Below are positions 34,798 through 47,876 of a stretch of 64,000 nucleotides of DNA, piece by piece; within the stretch, counting starts at the first letter, position 1, and every line of letters begins with the position of its first letter. A program made the position numbers and the translations under genes. The notes below the pieces were generated by a model. It was not told where the DNA came from, searched no databases, and saw only the letters and a program-made list of their open reading frames with translations. Origin of the DNA: Alisma plantago-aquatica (Eukaryota > Streptophyta > Magnoliopsida > Alismatales > Alismataceae); NCBI GenBank assembly GCA_963693085.1, contig OY856410.1, forward strand, positions 885,299,335 through 885,363,334. The letters are read 5' to 3'.

Positions 34798-36370
34798 GCT
34801 AATCCCCCTCCCGGTCGAAAAATCAGATTGTGGACCATTTCATCTTTCTTCTTGTATGTCACTTACAAATGAATTGACATGAGCTATTGATTTGAAAGTT
34901 GGTCTATCAATCCACATAAAAGAAGAAAGGAGAGATGTGTATGGTTTGGAAACAAGTAGAAAAGATATGGTAAATAAAGGTAAAGGTATTCATGCTCATA
35001 TCCAAACATTGCTTGTTTTTGTCAAGTTTGTATGCACTTTACATGTGATTTTTTATAAAATGATCAAAAATTCCCTTGATGACTTCAAAGTGTATTACTG
35101 ACTTCTTATATATGTTTGGACATTGCTTATATTTTTATCATTACTCGAGATATGTTTTTTGAAAATTGTGTCTTTGGAAAGCGTTGTTAATTGGTCGAGA
35201 TTGTCATAAGCACAACCCAAATGATGAGGTTCCAAGGGTTTCCTTATTGGTGTCATAATTTGAGATTTTCCACCCAACAAGTCGGCCAATGGTACTATAC
35301 AATGAATACACAAAGTGGGTTAGTGAATCAGATTATCCATCTCAACTATATTTTCTCATTTAATGCCTTATTTTGTTGGTACTCCCTTTGGTGACTTACT
35401 TGATATGCATATTGGCATGCTTTAAATTGACTATCTTGCATACATCCCTATATTTATAATTTCTGTGATGATTGGTATCTCTATTTATTGCAATAACTTG
35501 TCTTGAGTTGTTATGCATGTTATAATGATGATCTGTTTGGAACTTTTAGTTGTGATTAACTTGATTTTTTATGCTCTAACTTCCTACATCTTTCTAGTTA
35601 TATATCATGTTTTTGATGCAACCTCGAGTTTTCTTAGTTATAATCATATTTCGTAGTGGTGCATATTTGATACTGAGTAGCATCTATCCATGTTTTCTTA
35701 ATTACATATCCCTTTGTATGAATATCTCTCTAAATTTACTAATTGCATGCTCTAACTTGTGATTTTTTTTTCTATGACCCAGATCCTATTAGTGATCCTA
35801 GGTTGTGATATAATCTACTAGTAGTCTTGATACATGTGGTTCCAGCAATATCTAATTATGTATTATGCTTGTATCTTGTTTCAAACATACTCAAACATGC
35901 TCATTTATTTGTTTATATATTAGTTTGACTTACTTTCTTAGCCTTGATAATTGCTAGAATTGCATCCAGGGTTGTTCAATTGCATGTCTTGATTTACTCC
36001 ACATACATTGATTGGAAAAAAACCCCATTTGTTGCTCTTCTACTCCTCATTTATAACTAGGTGTTTTAGATCTTCATCTCCCACCTTTTGATATGCCAAG
36101 GGGGGAATACATGTATTATGCAAGGGGGAGAAGAGCAGACATGACCAGGAGACAGAGTTTTTGCAAATGTTATGAAAGCAAACCATGCATGAGAAATAGC
36201 ATAAATTGAGGTGGAGTATGTGAACCCAATTGAAGAGCATATGAACTCAAATAACATCAATTGAGGTAGATAATACGAACTAGATTCTATTGAGACCTAT
36301 AGGTGTCTCCAAAGGTATGATTTTACTTTTAAAGCTTTCAATACATTTATGGAAGGGTTTGCCATCTTCA
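34798..36370 (+). other. Non-coding 3' internal region of Cop3
   Basis: No Pol remnant was found. A T-rich sequence is followed by purine tracts AAGGGGGGAAT near 36098 and AAGGGGGAGAAG near 36122, ahead of the terminal tract. This is the same organisation as the tail of Cop2. Confidence 0.65.
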
Positions 36371-36380
36371 AAGGGGGGGA

Positions 36381-37792
36381 TATTGACTCAAGTTCTAAAT
36401 TGACTAATCCCTTGTTTTGATGATGACTAAACCATTCCACACATTTGTATCTAATGTTTCTACTTGAGTAATTTCAAATAGAAACAATCCAAATACCTAA
36501 ATTGTGCAAATCCTAGTTTGGAGAATTTGAAGTCATACATGCAAAAAGATCAAGTTTGAAGATTACATAGTTTATCACCTTATATCATTTTTTAATCACT
36601 TGTAATGATTGTATGACTTGTAATTAATCTCAAAGTTGTAATAGAATTAACTAGAATGACTGAATATTACACTTATCATTAATTAAATTTCTTTAAATAG
36701 GCACTTTTATTGGCCAAGAGAGTACTAGGCATAATTTGGATGATGGTACTGATGGTGGCTTAATTAAGGTCATTAGCTAATTCTTCAAAGAATTTTGGCC
36801 AATAAACAAAAGTTCATGTTCAGATTTCTCTGTGGGACGAGATAGATTTTTTGTTGGTCATGATATATTGGTCATAGGCTGAGATAGCTTCCTTGTCATA
36901 TGAGATAGCTAGTAGCTCTGCAGAACTGCAAAAACTAGCCATTAGGGAGATAGAAAAAGTGAAATAAATTTGTTAGACTTTCTCCCAAATGGCTAGAATT
37001 TGTTCTATATGATTCTAATAGCTAGTAGAGAACCTAGTTCATAAATAGGACCCTTTGAGATTCATCAAATGGTTATCCAAGCATTAAAAAATCCCCTATA
37101 TTATAGTTGAGGGAGAAAGTGAGCCTCAAAAAGCCCCTATCACTGTCATGAGCTTAATCACTTGCTATGCCCATTAAAATGAGTAGAAAATATGTAAGAG
37201 GATAGTCTTACATTTATACCTTGTAAGTTTGTCATTCATCTACCTCTTAATATCTATTTCTACCATGAAGATGAAGATTCTATCTCTTAGATAAGAGAGG
37301 AGAAGAATAATATGGGCATAGGGCCCTTAGTGAAAAGCTTCTTGTTGGTGAAGCTGAAGTCAACTGTAGAAGATCCAAGTCAAGAGTGGGAATTTCCTTG
37401 AAGGCCTAAGACTCGTTGCAAGAACGGGTGGCCATTCATGAAGTCTTAAGACTCATTGTAAGAGTGGATAATTCCTGGATAAGGCTAAAGACTCTTGGTC
37501 ATGTATTAATTGTCCTTTGTAAGTTTGTTGGATCTCTTGGTCTAAGAGGGAAGGTAGTTTTCCTATGATTGATAAAAGGGTGGTTTTATGTTTTACTTCT
37601 CATTGTGGAATGTAAGGAGCAACACATGGTTGAAAATCCTATACATAGAGCCTCACTTGTATATTGTTTGATATTTCTCTCCCTTGCTTTACATACTTGC
37701 AATATTATCTTAGGAAATATATTGAAGGTCTAATCAATTTTGTTAGTAGCTCTATTCACCCCCACCCTTTATAGCCCATTATATATCCAATA
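36381..37792 (+). repeat. 3' LTR of Cop3
   Basis: About 1.4 kb starting near TATTGACTC (or TGACTC at 36384), directly after AAGGGGGGGA, and ending ATATATCCAATA, where the 5' LTR has CATCCAACA. First and last dinucleotides appear mutated, so the ends are good to a few bases. It contains the intact version of the 5' LTR sequence interrupted by B2 (around 37380-37480). Confidence 0.75.
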
Positions 37793-39233
37793 GGTTACAC
37801 AAGCTGGTGGTGGGTAAATGAGCCCTCTTCACCTAAAAGTCTTGGGAGGCTATAGGTCACACAAGCCCCCTTTCCACATTGGTAAAATCATCTGGAAAGG
37901 ACCTTTAGTCTCGTACTAGAGCTGTACAATATTCTAGACCAACCATAATGCCATCCCCACTACATGTAAGATTCATGAACGGTTCCCAAACCAAAGCTTC
38001 CGATTTGCCTTTTGTTGCCAACCAGATGACATGAATCAAAGGCTTTTTGCATGTGCCTTTTTCTTATTAGGTTTAGAGGCATGCCACCTTACTATGTGGA
38101 ATTATAATATCTAGGGACATGAATCTAAAAGATATAGGTGATAGGATCCATGCTACAACATGCGAAAGTAAGGAATGGAGATGGCTCTCCACCCTTTCTT
38201 AGACATGGACCACTTAATACATCTGGAAGTTGTTTAATGAGCACATGCATAGACAAAAATTCCTTGAACACCATGAGACTAGGAATCTAATCATCATAGC
38301 ATTTCATAATGCTACCTCTCAAAGGGGTTTAACCCCCCCCTCTCTAAAGAGATCTCTCTCTTATGGTCTCTATTATAAAATATTTGGTATAACTTTATAG
38401 GCCCTCTCCTCCCTCCTTCCTCTAGTTAGCATACAGTGATTTCACAAATTTTATATGGCTCATGCTCTTTTTTTGTAGATCTATAGATTGCACAGTTGTG
38501 AGTGGCATACATAGATTCATACATATTACCCTTTTGAGTGTGTATATACATGTTATACTCTATACTCTCCCGCATGTGGGGTTCAGTAGCACACTATACC
38601 TGGATGTGCACCTTGTAGCCTATGTGATGCTTTTTTATGGCTTAGGGCCACAATACTTACTCTAATTTACTAAGGATTGAAATGAAAGACCTCTCAGTCA
38701 ATCACTCTCAATTAGTTGTCATCAAGAACTTGCTTTCTCTCTCTCACTATGAGTAGCTCTAATGTCTCTCTCAAGCAAGGTCTTGTTGCTACTCTCTCTA
38801 CTCATAGGGGAATCATACACTCCTCTTATGCCAACCTTCCATCCATTCACCTAATGGATGAATATTCATCATGTTTTATTTGCACTTTTCAAACCATTTT
38901 GTATTCTAACTTAACAATTTATCCCACAATTTATTTTAGGTACCCTTCTACACCTATAAATATCACTAGATAATTTTTTTCATCACTCGAAACAATTTAT
39001 GGTTGTTTTGGTTAAATTCAAAATTTCACTACTTTGGTCAAGATTCTAATTTTTTATTAACACAAGACAATTGCTTTTTTGTAAGCAATGTTGCACAATT
39101 AGTTAGCATATCTTGTAGATTTTGTTATTATATGCAATCATCACATCAAGTCAAGTCAAAAGTGACCAAGCAATATATTATATTGACAAAGTCATCTAGG
39201 CAACAACTAAAAAAAGTCAACGAAATTATGAAT
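37793..39233. other. Unassigned 1.4 kb
   Basis: No Gag, Pol or LTR match to other parts of the window and no good ORF. It contains a C/T-rich stretch at 38330-38420 and low-complexity AT-rich sequence to the right. It may be old flank or a decayed element not otherwise represented here. Confidence 0.5.
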
Positions 39234-41388
39234 TGATAAGCCTAACCCACCCGACAAAGGAAATCAAGGCACCCAACTATTGGGTTTTGTGGGACAGAAC
39301 AGGCAGCAGAAACACAAAATTTATCTAACCACAAACCCATAACCAGCAGATCACATCAACAACTATGCAATAGGAAGGGTGGTTTAGCAAGATATACCTG
39401 GTCCTGAGGCTTGTTCAACAACAATACCTCACATCTAGTGCGGACTTCAATCACCTAGTATTCGACGACATCTGTTTAGCTCCTAGTCTTGACCTGGACT
39501 GCGGTTGACGGTCGTCCTCCCTAGCGGCAGAAATCTCCCGCCTCTATAGATAGTCTACATAGACCACTGAGAACTCTAGTTGGTCTAACAGACTAGAATG
39601 AGTTGTCCCCTTCTAGTGTGTACTAGTCACCGAATCACTCTCCTGCAACCAATTGTTTGTTCTACAGTTGTCTTTCCCTCACTGTGCCCCTCCCTATTTG
39701 GGCGACACTTGCTCGGGCTCTCTTAATTACCAAATATAGAGAGGACAACAACTTTGCATAGTAGTTGATGTTATGAGTTGTGTGTTCTGAGAAGCCCCCT
39801 GTACCCCTCTATTTATAGTAGATGGCAGGGTCACAGTTCACAGTCTGTGTGGGAGTAGAAGGGTCCAGATTTTCCACAAACTGTTTGCACTACGACAGGC
39901 AAACTGGTCGGTTCATAACTGAACCGATCGACTGACCAGGTGAGCCGATTGATTCACCCAGTGAACCAATCGTTTCACTTCCCATACTTGCCTCCAATTG
40001 GCTTTCCTATTTCATTTCAAATTAATGCAAAGATTGATTCTTATCCCAATCGAATTCAACAAGTGAGACGGGAAGCTTTTCTCATGAACCAAGAAACCCA
40101 ACACTTGCTTGTTTGGTCCAAGTAAACCGATCAGTTTACCAAAATGAACTGGTCATCTCACTTACCATGAGCCGAATGGTTCACCCAGTGAACCGGTCGG
40201 TTGGTGGTCCAGTTTATGCAGAACTCAGTAAATTCAATTCGCAATCAATCTGACACTCTAATTAGTTGGTTCAACACTTGAACTTGATGATTTGAAGTCA
40301 AGCCTATTGATTGAATGTTTGATTGAGTACCTAAACACTTTAGTAATAAATCTAAACATCATTCATGGATAAACTCTTCTTCTAGGTTAATCCTATGTGT
40401 GTGACCCTATAGGTCTCATTTCACGTTGGCAGTGAATGTGTATAACTAACTTATGACTTCACAAGCAAAGAGTGGTGCCTAGTCACACATCAGTGCTACC
40501 CAAGTGAAAAGGAAAGTTGGAGAACAACTTTCAACCTACAATCTATTATTGGTGTTACAGTGAATGTTTAGTTCCTTTGTCACTGATATACGGATTGAAC
40601 TCAAGGTATGGACTTGTCATCCTCTACAAACGTTAAATTCATGTTTGTTAAACTACAACAGACTGTATGAGATATATGCAAGCTTAATATCATATATTTA
40701 CCCATATGTACATGGCCATGTATTTCTCAGTCTCGCTTATCAAGTGGCTAGGATATCATACTCCCTTAGGAGGGACAAATTCCATATCTACCACTCACAT
40801 TCAAAACCCCATGTGTCAAAGCCACCCAATCACCACCTTTATAACAATCCATATTTCAGGACTGTGTTTGATGATGTAAAAGTGTACCCAACAACATGTG
40901 ATGAGTGCAGTGATTTCATGTCTAAGAACCACAGTCACCACCAATACTATAAGAGATGATCCTGACTAACCAAGTGTGGTTTCCATGCATCACTCTTATG
41001 GTGGGTCTATCAGATACACTATTCTCTAACATATATCTATGTGCTTGGTTTGATATCATATATCATGATTGATGAGATTATGTCATCAACCAACACACAT
41101 TGTAGTCTTATGTATTATTGATGTCTATGAATATTTCCACAATAATAACCGACTAGGGACATAACAAAAATGTATACTCTTAACATCTGTATGATCTCAT
41201 TGTTCAGGTCATTAACCTGAAGACATACATCATTGAGTAATTCGATTCTTTTGACATCTAACATGTTATATCATTATCTCAAAATAGATTAAACATATAG
41301 ATGGAAATTGTCATTATTATTCAAATCATTTACAAAGTATGCCATTACAATCATCATATGATTGGCTCTATGTGCATACATACCAATA
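39234..41388 (-). repeat. 3' LTR of Cop4 (copia, reverse orientation)
   Basis: About 2.15 kb. Forward reading begins TATTGGTATG at 41388, just after the purine-rich AAGTGGGAGT (41389 onward, reverse), and ends near GCTTATCA at 39234. A TATA-like CTATAAATAGAGG in reverse lies near 39810-39825. A cluster of inverted repeats around ACCGATC/GGTTCA lies at 39905-40205. Ends are approximate because the 5' LTR is outside the window. Confidence 0.7.
39905..40205. other. Cluster of GAACCGATCGGTTC-like inverted repeats in the Cop4 LTR
   Basis: Arms TCGGTTCA/TGAACCGA at 39908-39927; TGAGCCGATTGATTCA against TGAACCAATCGTTTCA at 39940-39977 (13 of 16 bases pair); a third pair TGAGCCGAATGGTTCA / TGAACCGGTCGGTT near 40169-40202. 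Confidence 0.8.
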
Positions 41389-41399
41389 GACTCCCACTT

Positions 41400-41811
41400 G
41401 TACTTAGAGCCAATCACCCATGAATCTCAATCCTTGTGATCTAGCATGACCATCATGCTTCTATTATGAAAGTACCTTAGTTAAGGGATCAACAATATTG
41501 TCTTCAGTTGGTACTCTAAAAATCTTCACATCTCCTCACTATACGATCTCTCATATGAGATGGAAGCGCCACTGCATGTGCTTGGATCGCTAATGTGATC
41601 TGGGTTCTTTAGCTTGTGCAATAGCTCCATTGTTGTCACAATAAAGCTCAATTGCATCACAGATGCTAGGAACCACCCCAAGTTTAGAGATGAACTTCTT
41701 GATCCACATAGCCTCTGCATTGGATGCAACAATATACTCATCCTCTATCATAGAATCTGCAACTACTCTTGCTTGGAACTCTTTTAGCTCACAACTCCAT
41801 TGTTGAGGCAA
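41400..41811 (-). pseudogene. Cop4: copia RNase H, decayed
   Basis: The reverse frame 41590-41811 reads ARVVADSMIEDEYIVASNAE, then MWIKKFISKLGVVPS, then LYCDNNGAIAQAKEPRSH, the classic C-terminal RNase H of copia Pol (D-E-D type). A frameshift or stop near 41590 moves the rest into another frame. The first catalytic Asp region (YTDASFQTD) lies at the end of the preceding segment. Confidence 0.85.
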
Positions 41812-41822
41812 AACACAAATCC

Positions 41823-42734
41823 TTACTGCAATTTGTAATCATCTTTATCGGTTTGGAAGCTTGCATCAGTGTAACCCTTTACCACCAACTCTTCCTCACC
41901 ATCGTAGATGAGGAACTGATCCTTAGTTCTTCTCAAGTACTTTAGGATGTTCTTCACAGCTTTCCAGTGAGCATTTCTAGGATCTGACTGGTATGTTCTC
42001 ATCATGCTCAATGCATATGAGACATTAAAATGGGTGCACAACATTGCATACATGATGGATCCAATTGCAAATGCATATGGAATCCCACTCATGTGTACCC
42101 TCTCTTCACAAGATTTGGGACATTGAGCTCTAGAGACGGGAACTCCATGTACCATGGGTATGTTTCCTCTCTTTGAGTTCTCCATGTTGAACCTCTTCAA
42201 CACTTTATCAATGTATGTTCTTTGACTTAGTCTAAGAAGACTTCTTGATCTATCTCTATAGATCTTGATTCCTAAGATATAGGATGCTTCACCTAAGTAT
42301 TTCATTGAGAATGTATATCCAAGCCATGTATTTACCTTTTGTAAAGTAGGAATGTCATTCCCCATCAATAGTATGTCATCTACATACAATATGAGGAATG
42401 TAATCATGCTCCCACTAACCTTCTCGTACACACAAGGTTCATCTTCATTTTGACTAAAGCCAAACTCTTTGACTACTTCATCAAATCAAAGATTCCAGCT
42501 CTAAGATGCTTACTTCAATCCATAGATTGACTTTTGTATCTTACAAACTTTATTTTCATCCTTTGGATTTATAAAACCTTTAGGTTGTTTCATGTACACA
42601 TCCTCAACAAGATTCCCATTAAGGAATGCAATTTTAACATCTACTTGCCAAATATCAAAGTCATAGCAGGCTGTAATAGCAAGCATGGTCCTGGTGGACT
42701 TAATCATGGCAACTGGAGAAAAGATTTTGTCATT
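41823..42734 (-). pseudogene. Cop4: copia reverse transcriptase, cut at its 5' side by Gyp1
   Basis: Two open stretches: 42510-42707 (QVDVKIAFLNGNL, VYMKQPKGF, KSIYGLK) and 41823-42431 (YVDD active site at 42375-42386; MKYLGEASYILGIKI; SGIPYAFAIGSIMYAMLCT). About 80 bp between them contain a stop or frameshift. The protein frame continues rightwards to 42734, where it is broken by the Gyp1 LTR; upstream Pol and Gag must lie beyond the window. Wording is closest to TNT/Tork-type copia elements (inference). The catalytic YVDD is intact but the gene is not. Confidence 0.88.
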
Positions 42735-43218
42735 GTGGCGAACGACTCATAAAAACAAGATTAACTAATGCATAAGCATATGATTAACAACGGAATTACT
42801 GAAAATCACTAAAAATTAAAACTTTTTACAAGGAGATACATTCTCCAGAAAACTCTTTCAAAAAGTACCATCATATCACATTCACATCCTGGTTCACATA
42901 GTAAATTCTATGTACCATTTCTTCTCGAGGAATATATATATATACATAATTTTCTTTATCAAAAGCTCAAGTAACAAAATCCTCAAAGCATCATGCCAAA
43001 ATCTCAGATCGATTATAAAAACACCATTACTGATTCCTAGGACCTGAGAGTACAGAGACGATAGATAGGATTCTATTTACATATATACAAGACTTGACCA
43101 ATATCTCCACCTTAGGACCTACTGTTGTCCTTGTTGCTGCTACTGCTCTTCCCTTCTTATGGGTTTTCTATCTCTACCTCGTCTGCGTCCACCTAAAAAT
43201 TTTGGATTCCATTGGGAT

Positions 43219-43259
43219 GAGACAATTATAAAATTTCCCCAATGAGAGATATAACTCTC
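43219..43259 (-). other. Paired hairpins of family A LTR, copy A2
   Basis: Hairpin I arms GAGAG/CTCTC (43244-43259) and hairpin II arms GGGGAAATT/AATTGTCTC (43219-43240 in reverse). Hairpin II has one A-G mismatch, so this copy is weakened. Confidence 0.7.
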
Positions 43260-44574
43260 CGCCGAAAACATTGTTATTGCAGTTTAATAGAAATAAATTG
43301 AACAGTGGAATCATATATTCAACAACAAATAGTTCAATATCTATGTAGATTAGAGCAACATTTCTATTCAAGCATTTAAGCTAAAACTTGTTAAAGAAGC
43401 ATGTCTCTTATTTAATAAGGAGTTGAAGAACATATATAACATTTATGTATCTAGAACATGCTAAGTAGAATAACATCAACCAGTGATTCTCGTATTTCAA
43501 TCTTATATAAATACGCTACATGGTTGATTACATTTTACAAACATTCTTAAGCCCTGGGGAGATGAGATATACCGCTCATACTCCAACCGACCCCGATTAT
43601 GTAAAGCATCGGTACCCCACAAGGTCAATGGGAGAGTCAGATTCCATGACCTCATCTGTCTCAGTCAGTACGAGACTACTTTGGTAGAGACATCATGTGT
43701 CAAACTACAATTAGCTTTCCAGGGTATATTGGCATCTTTTCTATAGAGTTATAGCCCGTAGCATATACTCTCTTCAGGGTTATGGCCCGTAGCCAATGCC
43801 TGGTATTATATTGAGAAGTTATGGCCTGTAGACATACTCTTATTGGGGTATGGTCCGAAACCAATCCCGTACATAGGACATAGCTCGTAGCCATTCCTAT
43901 GGGGCATAAGGATATATTTGCCCAATTACCCCCACATATTAAAAAATATGCGTTCCGAGTAAAACTCGTTTCACCATTCAGCTAATTATGATGCTGATGG
44001 ATCTGTGGTCAGGGCAACTACATTCTATGATATCACTTGATTAATTAAGTACATTATCATATTCTTTTAGCATCAGACAAGTTTTCAAACATAACTTATT
44101 AGGACAAGTGCTATAAAGAAACATGTACTGTTTTCATCAGTTACTTCTGAGTCTTTATAAGACATTGGGATCTCAGTCCCTCATTTCAATACTGGGAATT
44201 ATCATCCCTTAAAAATTTCAATACCATAATTATATGGATCTGGGTATTCAAACCCTTAGCTCATCACTGAGCATTGTTACCACTTTTTTAGGTAATTATC
44301 TCCTTCAAGTCATTTGACCAAGGTAAACATGATACTTGGTACACAATCATCTCTTATGGCACTTGAGGCTAATTAACTCTCTTGTTACTATTTACTAAGA
44401 AACAAGGTATATTATGGCACACAAGACCCAATGAATAATTTTCAATGAATAAAACATCATAGCTCATACCTGGCTATGTTCATCATCTCAGGATACCTAC
44501 ATGGTTAGCAAACATTATAGCAGATATATCAATCATATTTCAGTTTCATGCTAATCAAGATTAACACTACTATT

Positions 44575-45020
44575 CCCTTACTAGGGTTAGGGTTTCCCAT
44601 TTCATGTCAATCAGGGTTACTCATTCCCTTTGCACAATTAGGACCAATGATTTATCATTTCATTGTCCAAGGTTAGAGTTTCATGCTATATAATATAACC
44701 CATAATTAGGGTTTCACATACCTTCACCTTATTTTAGAATTAGGGTTTACCATTCACATCACATCAGGATCATCATATACTAGCACCCAATTTAGGGTTA
44801 GGTTTTACTATTACTCCCAATTAGGGTTTCATATTCCATTATCCATAATTAGGGTTTACTATTCATCCTAATTAGGGTTTATCATCAGGATACCCTGAAT
44901 TAGGGTTACACATGTCATTACCCTACATTCATATCACATCATCCTCCTAGTTTAGGATTTCACTCAAACTTGCCCTAAATTAGGGTTTGAATTCATTAAT
45001 CAACTCAATTAGGGTTTTAT
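44575..45020 (-). other. Telobox-like array in LTR A2
   Basis: Eight exact TAGGGTTT (AAACCCTA in LTR direction) and several near-matches within about 450 bp, mostly spaced 20-60 bp and embedded in ATTAGGGTTT. Confidence 0.85.
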
Positions 45021-47876
45021 GATCTCTTTATCAAGGATCATACCCTAATTGTATATCACATCATTGATTATTTTAGACTTAATTGCTATATGATTATCAT
45101 TCATGTATGAATCTTTCTCTCTCATCCTACTCAGGATGTCCACTACTCAATTCTTGATCAGATTGAGCCTACTCTTTATTTAAACACATGCATTTATGGT
45201 TAGCATGATGTATTGAATTATTACATCATTATGCATCAATGATTAATCCCACTAAGGGTATCAATCATCTAAGTACATCAAATCTCCAAATAGTTTAATC
45301 AATTGAACCTTCAATTATATGAGGGATCCAAAAGAATTGACCAATTAAACTTTCAATTACATTAGGTGATCAATTGGATTAACCAATTAAATCTTCCAAT
45401 GCATTAGGTATCCAAATAGATTAACCATATTGGACCTTCAATTGTATGAGATATCCAAATGGATTAACCATGTTGATCTTCAAAAGATTTAATTACATAG
45501 ACCCTAAACGGTCTTAGTTCTCATAATTCAATTGGTAGAAAACCATTTGGGTAAATTGCCCTTGAAACTGATTAGACAAGAAAGGTGTTGAAACTGAATG
45601 AACTTTGGGTCTCCAAATGTTTTGAGACCGTTTGGACCCAAACGGTCTTGCGACCGTTTGGTCCAAACCCTCTCAAAACCGAATGGACCAAAAAGTTCTT
45701 TCAACACTTAAACAATTCATGGTTTCAATAGATGAACTGATTAACAATTGAATCCTTGATTTCTTCATCAAGTAAACTATTGAATCATCCTTCAATTGTA
45801 CCATCAATTAGGATTTTATACCCAATTGATCTAGGATTCCCACTCAAGAAACCTTCAATTAGGGCTTTGAAATTGAGGAACCATCAATGATCAACATTGT
45901 GGAACTGACTCAATTGAAATTAATGGATCATCACCAATTTTTTTATATGACCTGACCCCAAACGGTCTTGAGGTAGTTTGGATGACCTCCAAATGGTCTT
46001 GAGACCGTTTGCCCCATCCTATCCTTGGATTTTGTGAAGTTCCATTAGGGTTTAGATCGTTGGATTGATCATCAAATCAACACTTAATTGCATTTCAATT
46101 TGGTATCTCTGGACCTTCAATTACTCAACCATACTTAACTCTAGACCTCCAAATGGTCTTGGATGACCTCCAAACGGTCTTGAGACCATTTGGGATAATC
46201 AACCCAAAAATCTAAGTTAACCAAATTGAATTTCAGCACTTAACCCGATTAGGGTTTGCTAATTGATTAACCTTCAACTGATGAATCCTTTGGAAGTATT
46301 CAATCAAATTTGGTGGGTCATAAACCATCATCATCAGCATCAAAATTTCCAAATGGTCAACCATGGTCAACTCTCCCAAACGGTTTGAAACCATTTAGCT
46401 TCAAACGGTTTGATGAAACTGTTTGCATTCAAACAGTTTTGTTGAAACCGAATGAGCAAGTTTGTTGAAACCGAATGAAATACAATTTCTTTGGGAAAAG
46501 AGTTCAAGATGATGTAATCATCATCTACCTTCTTCCCTATAGATCTTAGTACTTCTGATTTCATGAAATTACCAATTTCAACCAACAATTAATCAAGAAG
46601 ATGAAGAAATCAACGAAATTGCAAGATTGATAGTTGAATAACAATGTAAAGGGGTTCAAGTTATAAAACCCACCTCCAATTGAGCTTCAAAGCTCCAAAA
46701 TCACGTCAAAAATGGTGGATGAAACTCCTTTCACTATTCCAAGGCTCTTCCTCAAGCTTTGAGTGAAAAGGAATGGTTAGAATTGAAGATGGGATCGAGA
46801 TAAGAAGAAATCATGCATTGTTTTGTGATTTCCACCATGAATTCAAGGTGAAAGGAATTCAAGAAGCTTACCAACAGGTTGGGGGTCGTCCTCCTGATCC
46901 TACAAAGCTTCCTTGGTCGTTTTTAAAGCAAAGAGAAGAAGTGGGTTTGAAATTACCCTTTCATTCTATGGATAAAGGAGCATATATGTGAATTTTATTG
47001 AAAATTCAATGAGGAGAGAGAAAGCAGAAATTATCTCCCCCAAATCCTTGCCACTTGCCCCCTTCTCTTCCTTAGATACGAGGATACCCTACTTGCCTAT
47101 TATTACTCTCAATTATCCATAATTTAAAGAAAAGCAAATTAAGCACCTTAACCCTTATAATATTAATATCCTAAAGTTAGTGGATATTACTTTTCTTTAT
47201 TTTATGTGAGTGAGTTATCCACTTGCTTTGAGATATTTCGTGGCCTAGAAAAGTCACAAGGGTGTTCACACTTGGTAAAATTCAACCATATAGTTTTTGG
47301 TTGAAGGCCCTTCAATTATTTTATTTATTTTTACATTAAATTGAAATAAAGTTCCAATTATGCTCAAATCTTGATTATTTGAATATCAAGATTCTCTCTC
47401 CTCCAAAGTAATTCAAATGAGGATCCCCTCCCATTTTATTTTATCTATATGATTCCAAGAAACATGAGGGACCCTCTAGAAGTGGTATTTTGCATATTTA
47501 ACCCTAGGTTTGGGGTAAATTGCACATTACACCAAAACTAGGTTTTAATGCACAAAGATTGCTCAGCAAGCTCTATCTTGGTGCTCAAGCTTTTGGAAAC
47601 CATACCACTATACCATTATCATTATTATGATGCTTAAACATCTGAGGAACATTTTATCATGTACAATTTGCAAGTTAACCCCTCAACTTGGGTAATTTGC
47701 ACTTTAGTCCAAAACAAACAAAACATTGTTTCAACATCATTCAAAAAGGACTAAAATTGAAATATAAGTTCCTCTTGAGCCTTAATTACTTTTCTAAATA
47801 TAATATCAAGAATATAATTACCTTTCTCAAACAAAACACCTATGGTTAAAGTATAACCCAGGTTAGGGATGTTACA

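Larger units (their letters stand above)
27419..37792 (+). mobile_element. Cop3: older gag-only Ty1/copia element, 5'-truncated LTR
   Basis: LTR copies at 27419-32899 (split by B2) and about 36381-37792 enclose about 3.5 kb containing only a decayed Gag. The 5' LTR lacks the first 220 bp or so of the 3' LTR, so the left end was lost; target copies cannot be tested. The layout (UBN2-type Gag, CCHC knuckle, coiled-coil-like region, no Pol, several purine tracts, last AAGGGGGGGA at 36371-36380) parallels Cop2. The LTR start also shares AATCCCTTTGTTT / GATGATGAC wording with Cop2, so the two are related but distinct families. Sequence decay shows it is much older than Cop2. Confidence 0.78.
42735..47876 (-). 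repeat. 3' LTR of Gyp1, family A copy A2
   Basis: 5142 bp; forward reading TGTAACATCCCTAACC (47876) to GTTCGCCACA (42735). Contains palindrome clusters at 45480-45700, 45950-46200 and 46370-46480, eight exact TAGGGTTT teloboxes at 44575-45020, and paired hairpins at 43219-43259. An ORF of 72 codons on + (46773-46991) runs antisense to the LTR. ORFs seen within the LTR are short and show no known domain. Confidence 0.92.
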
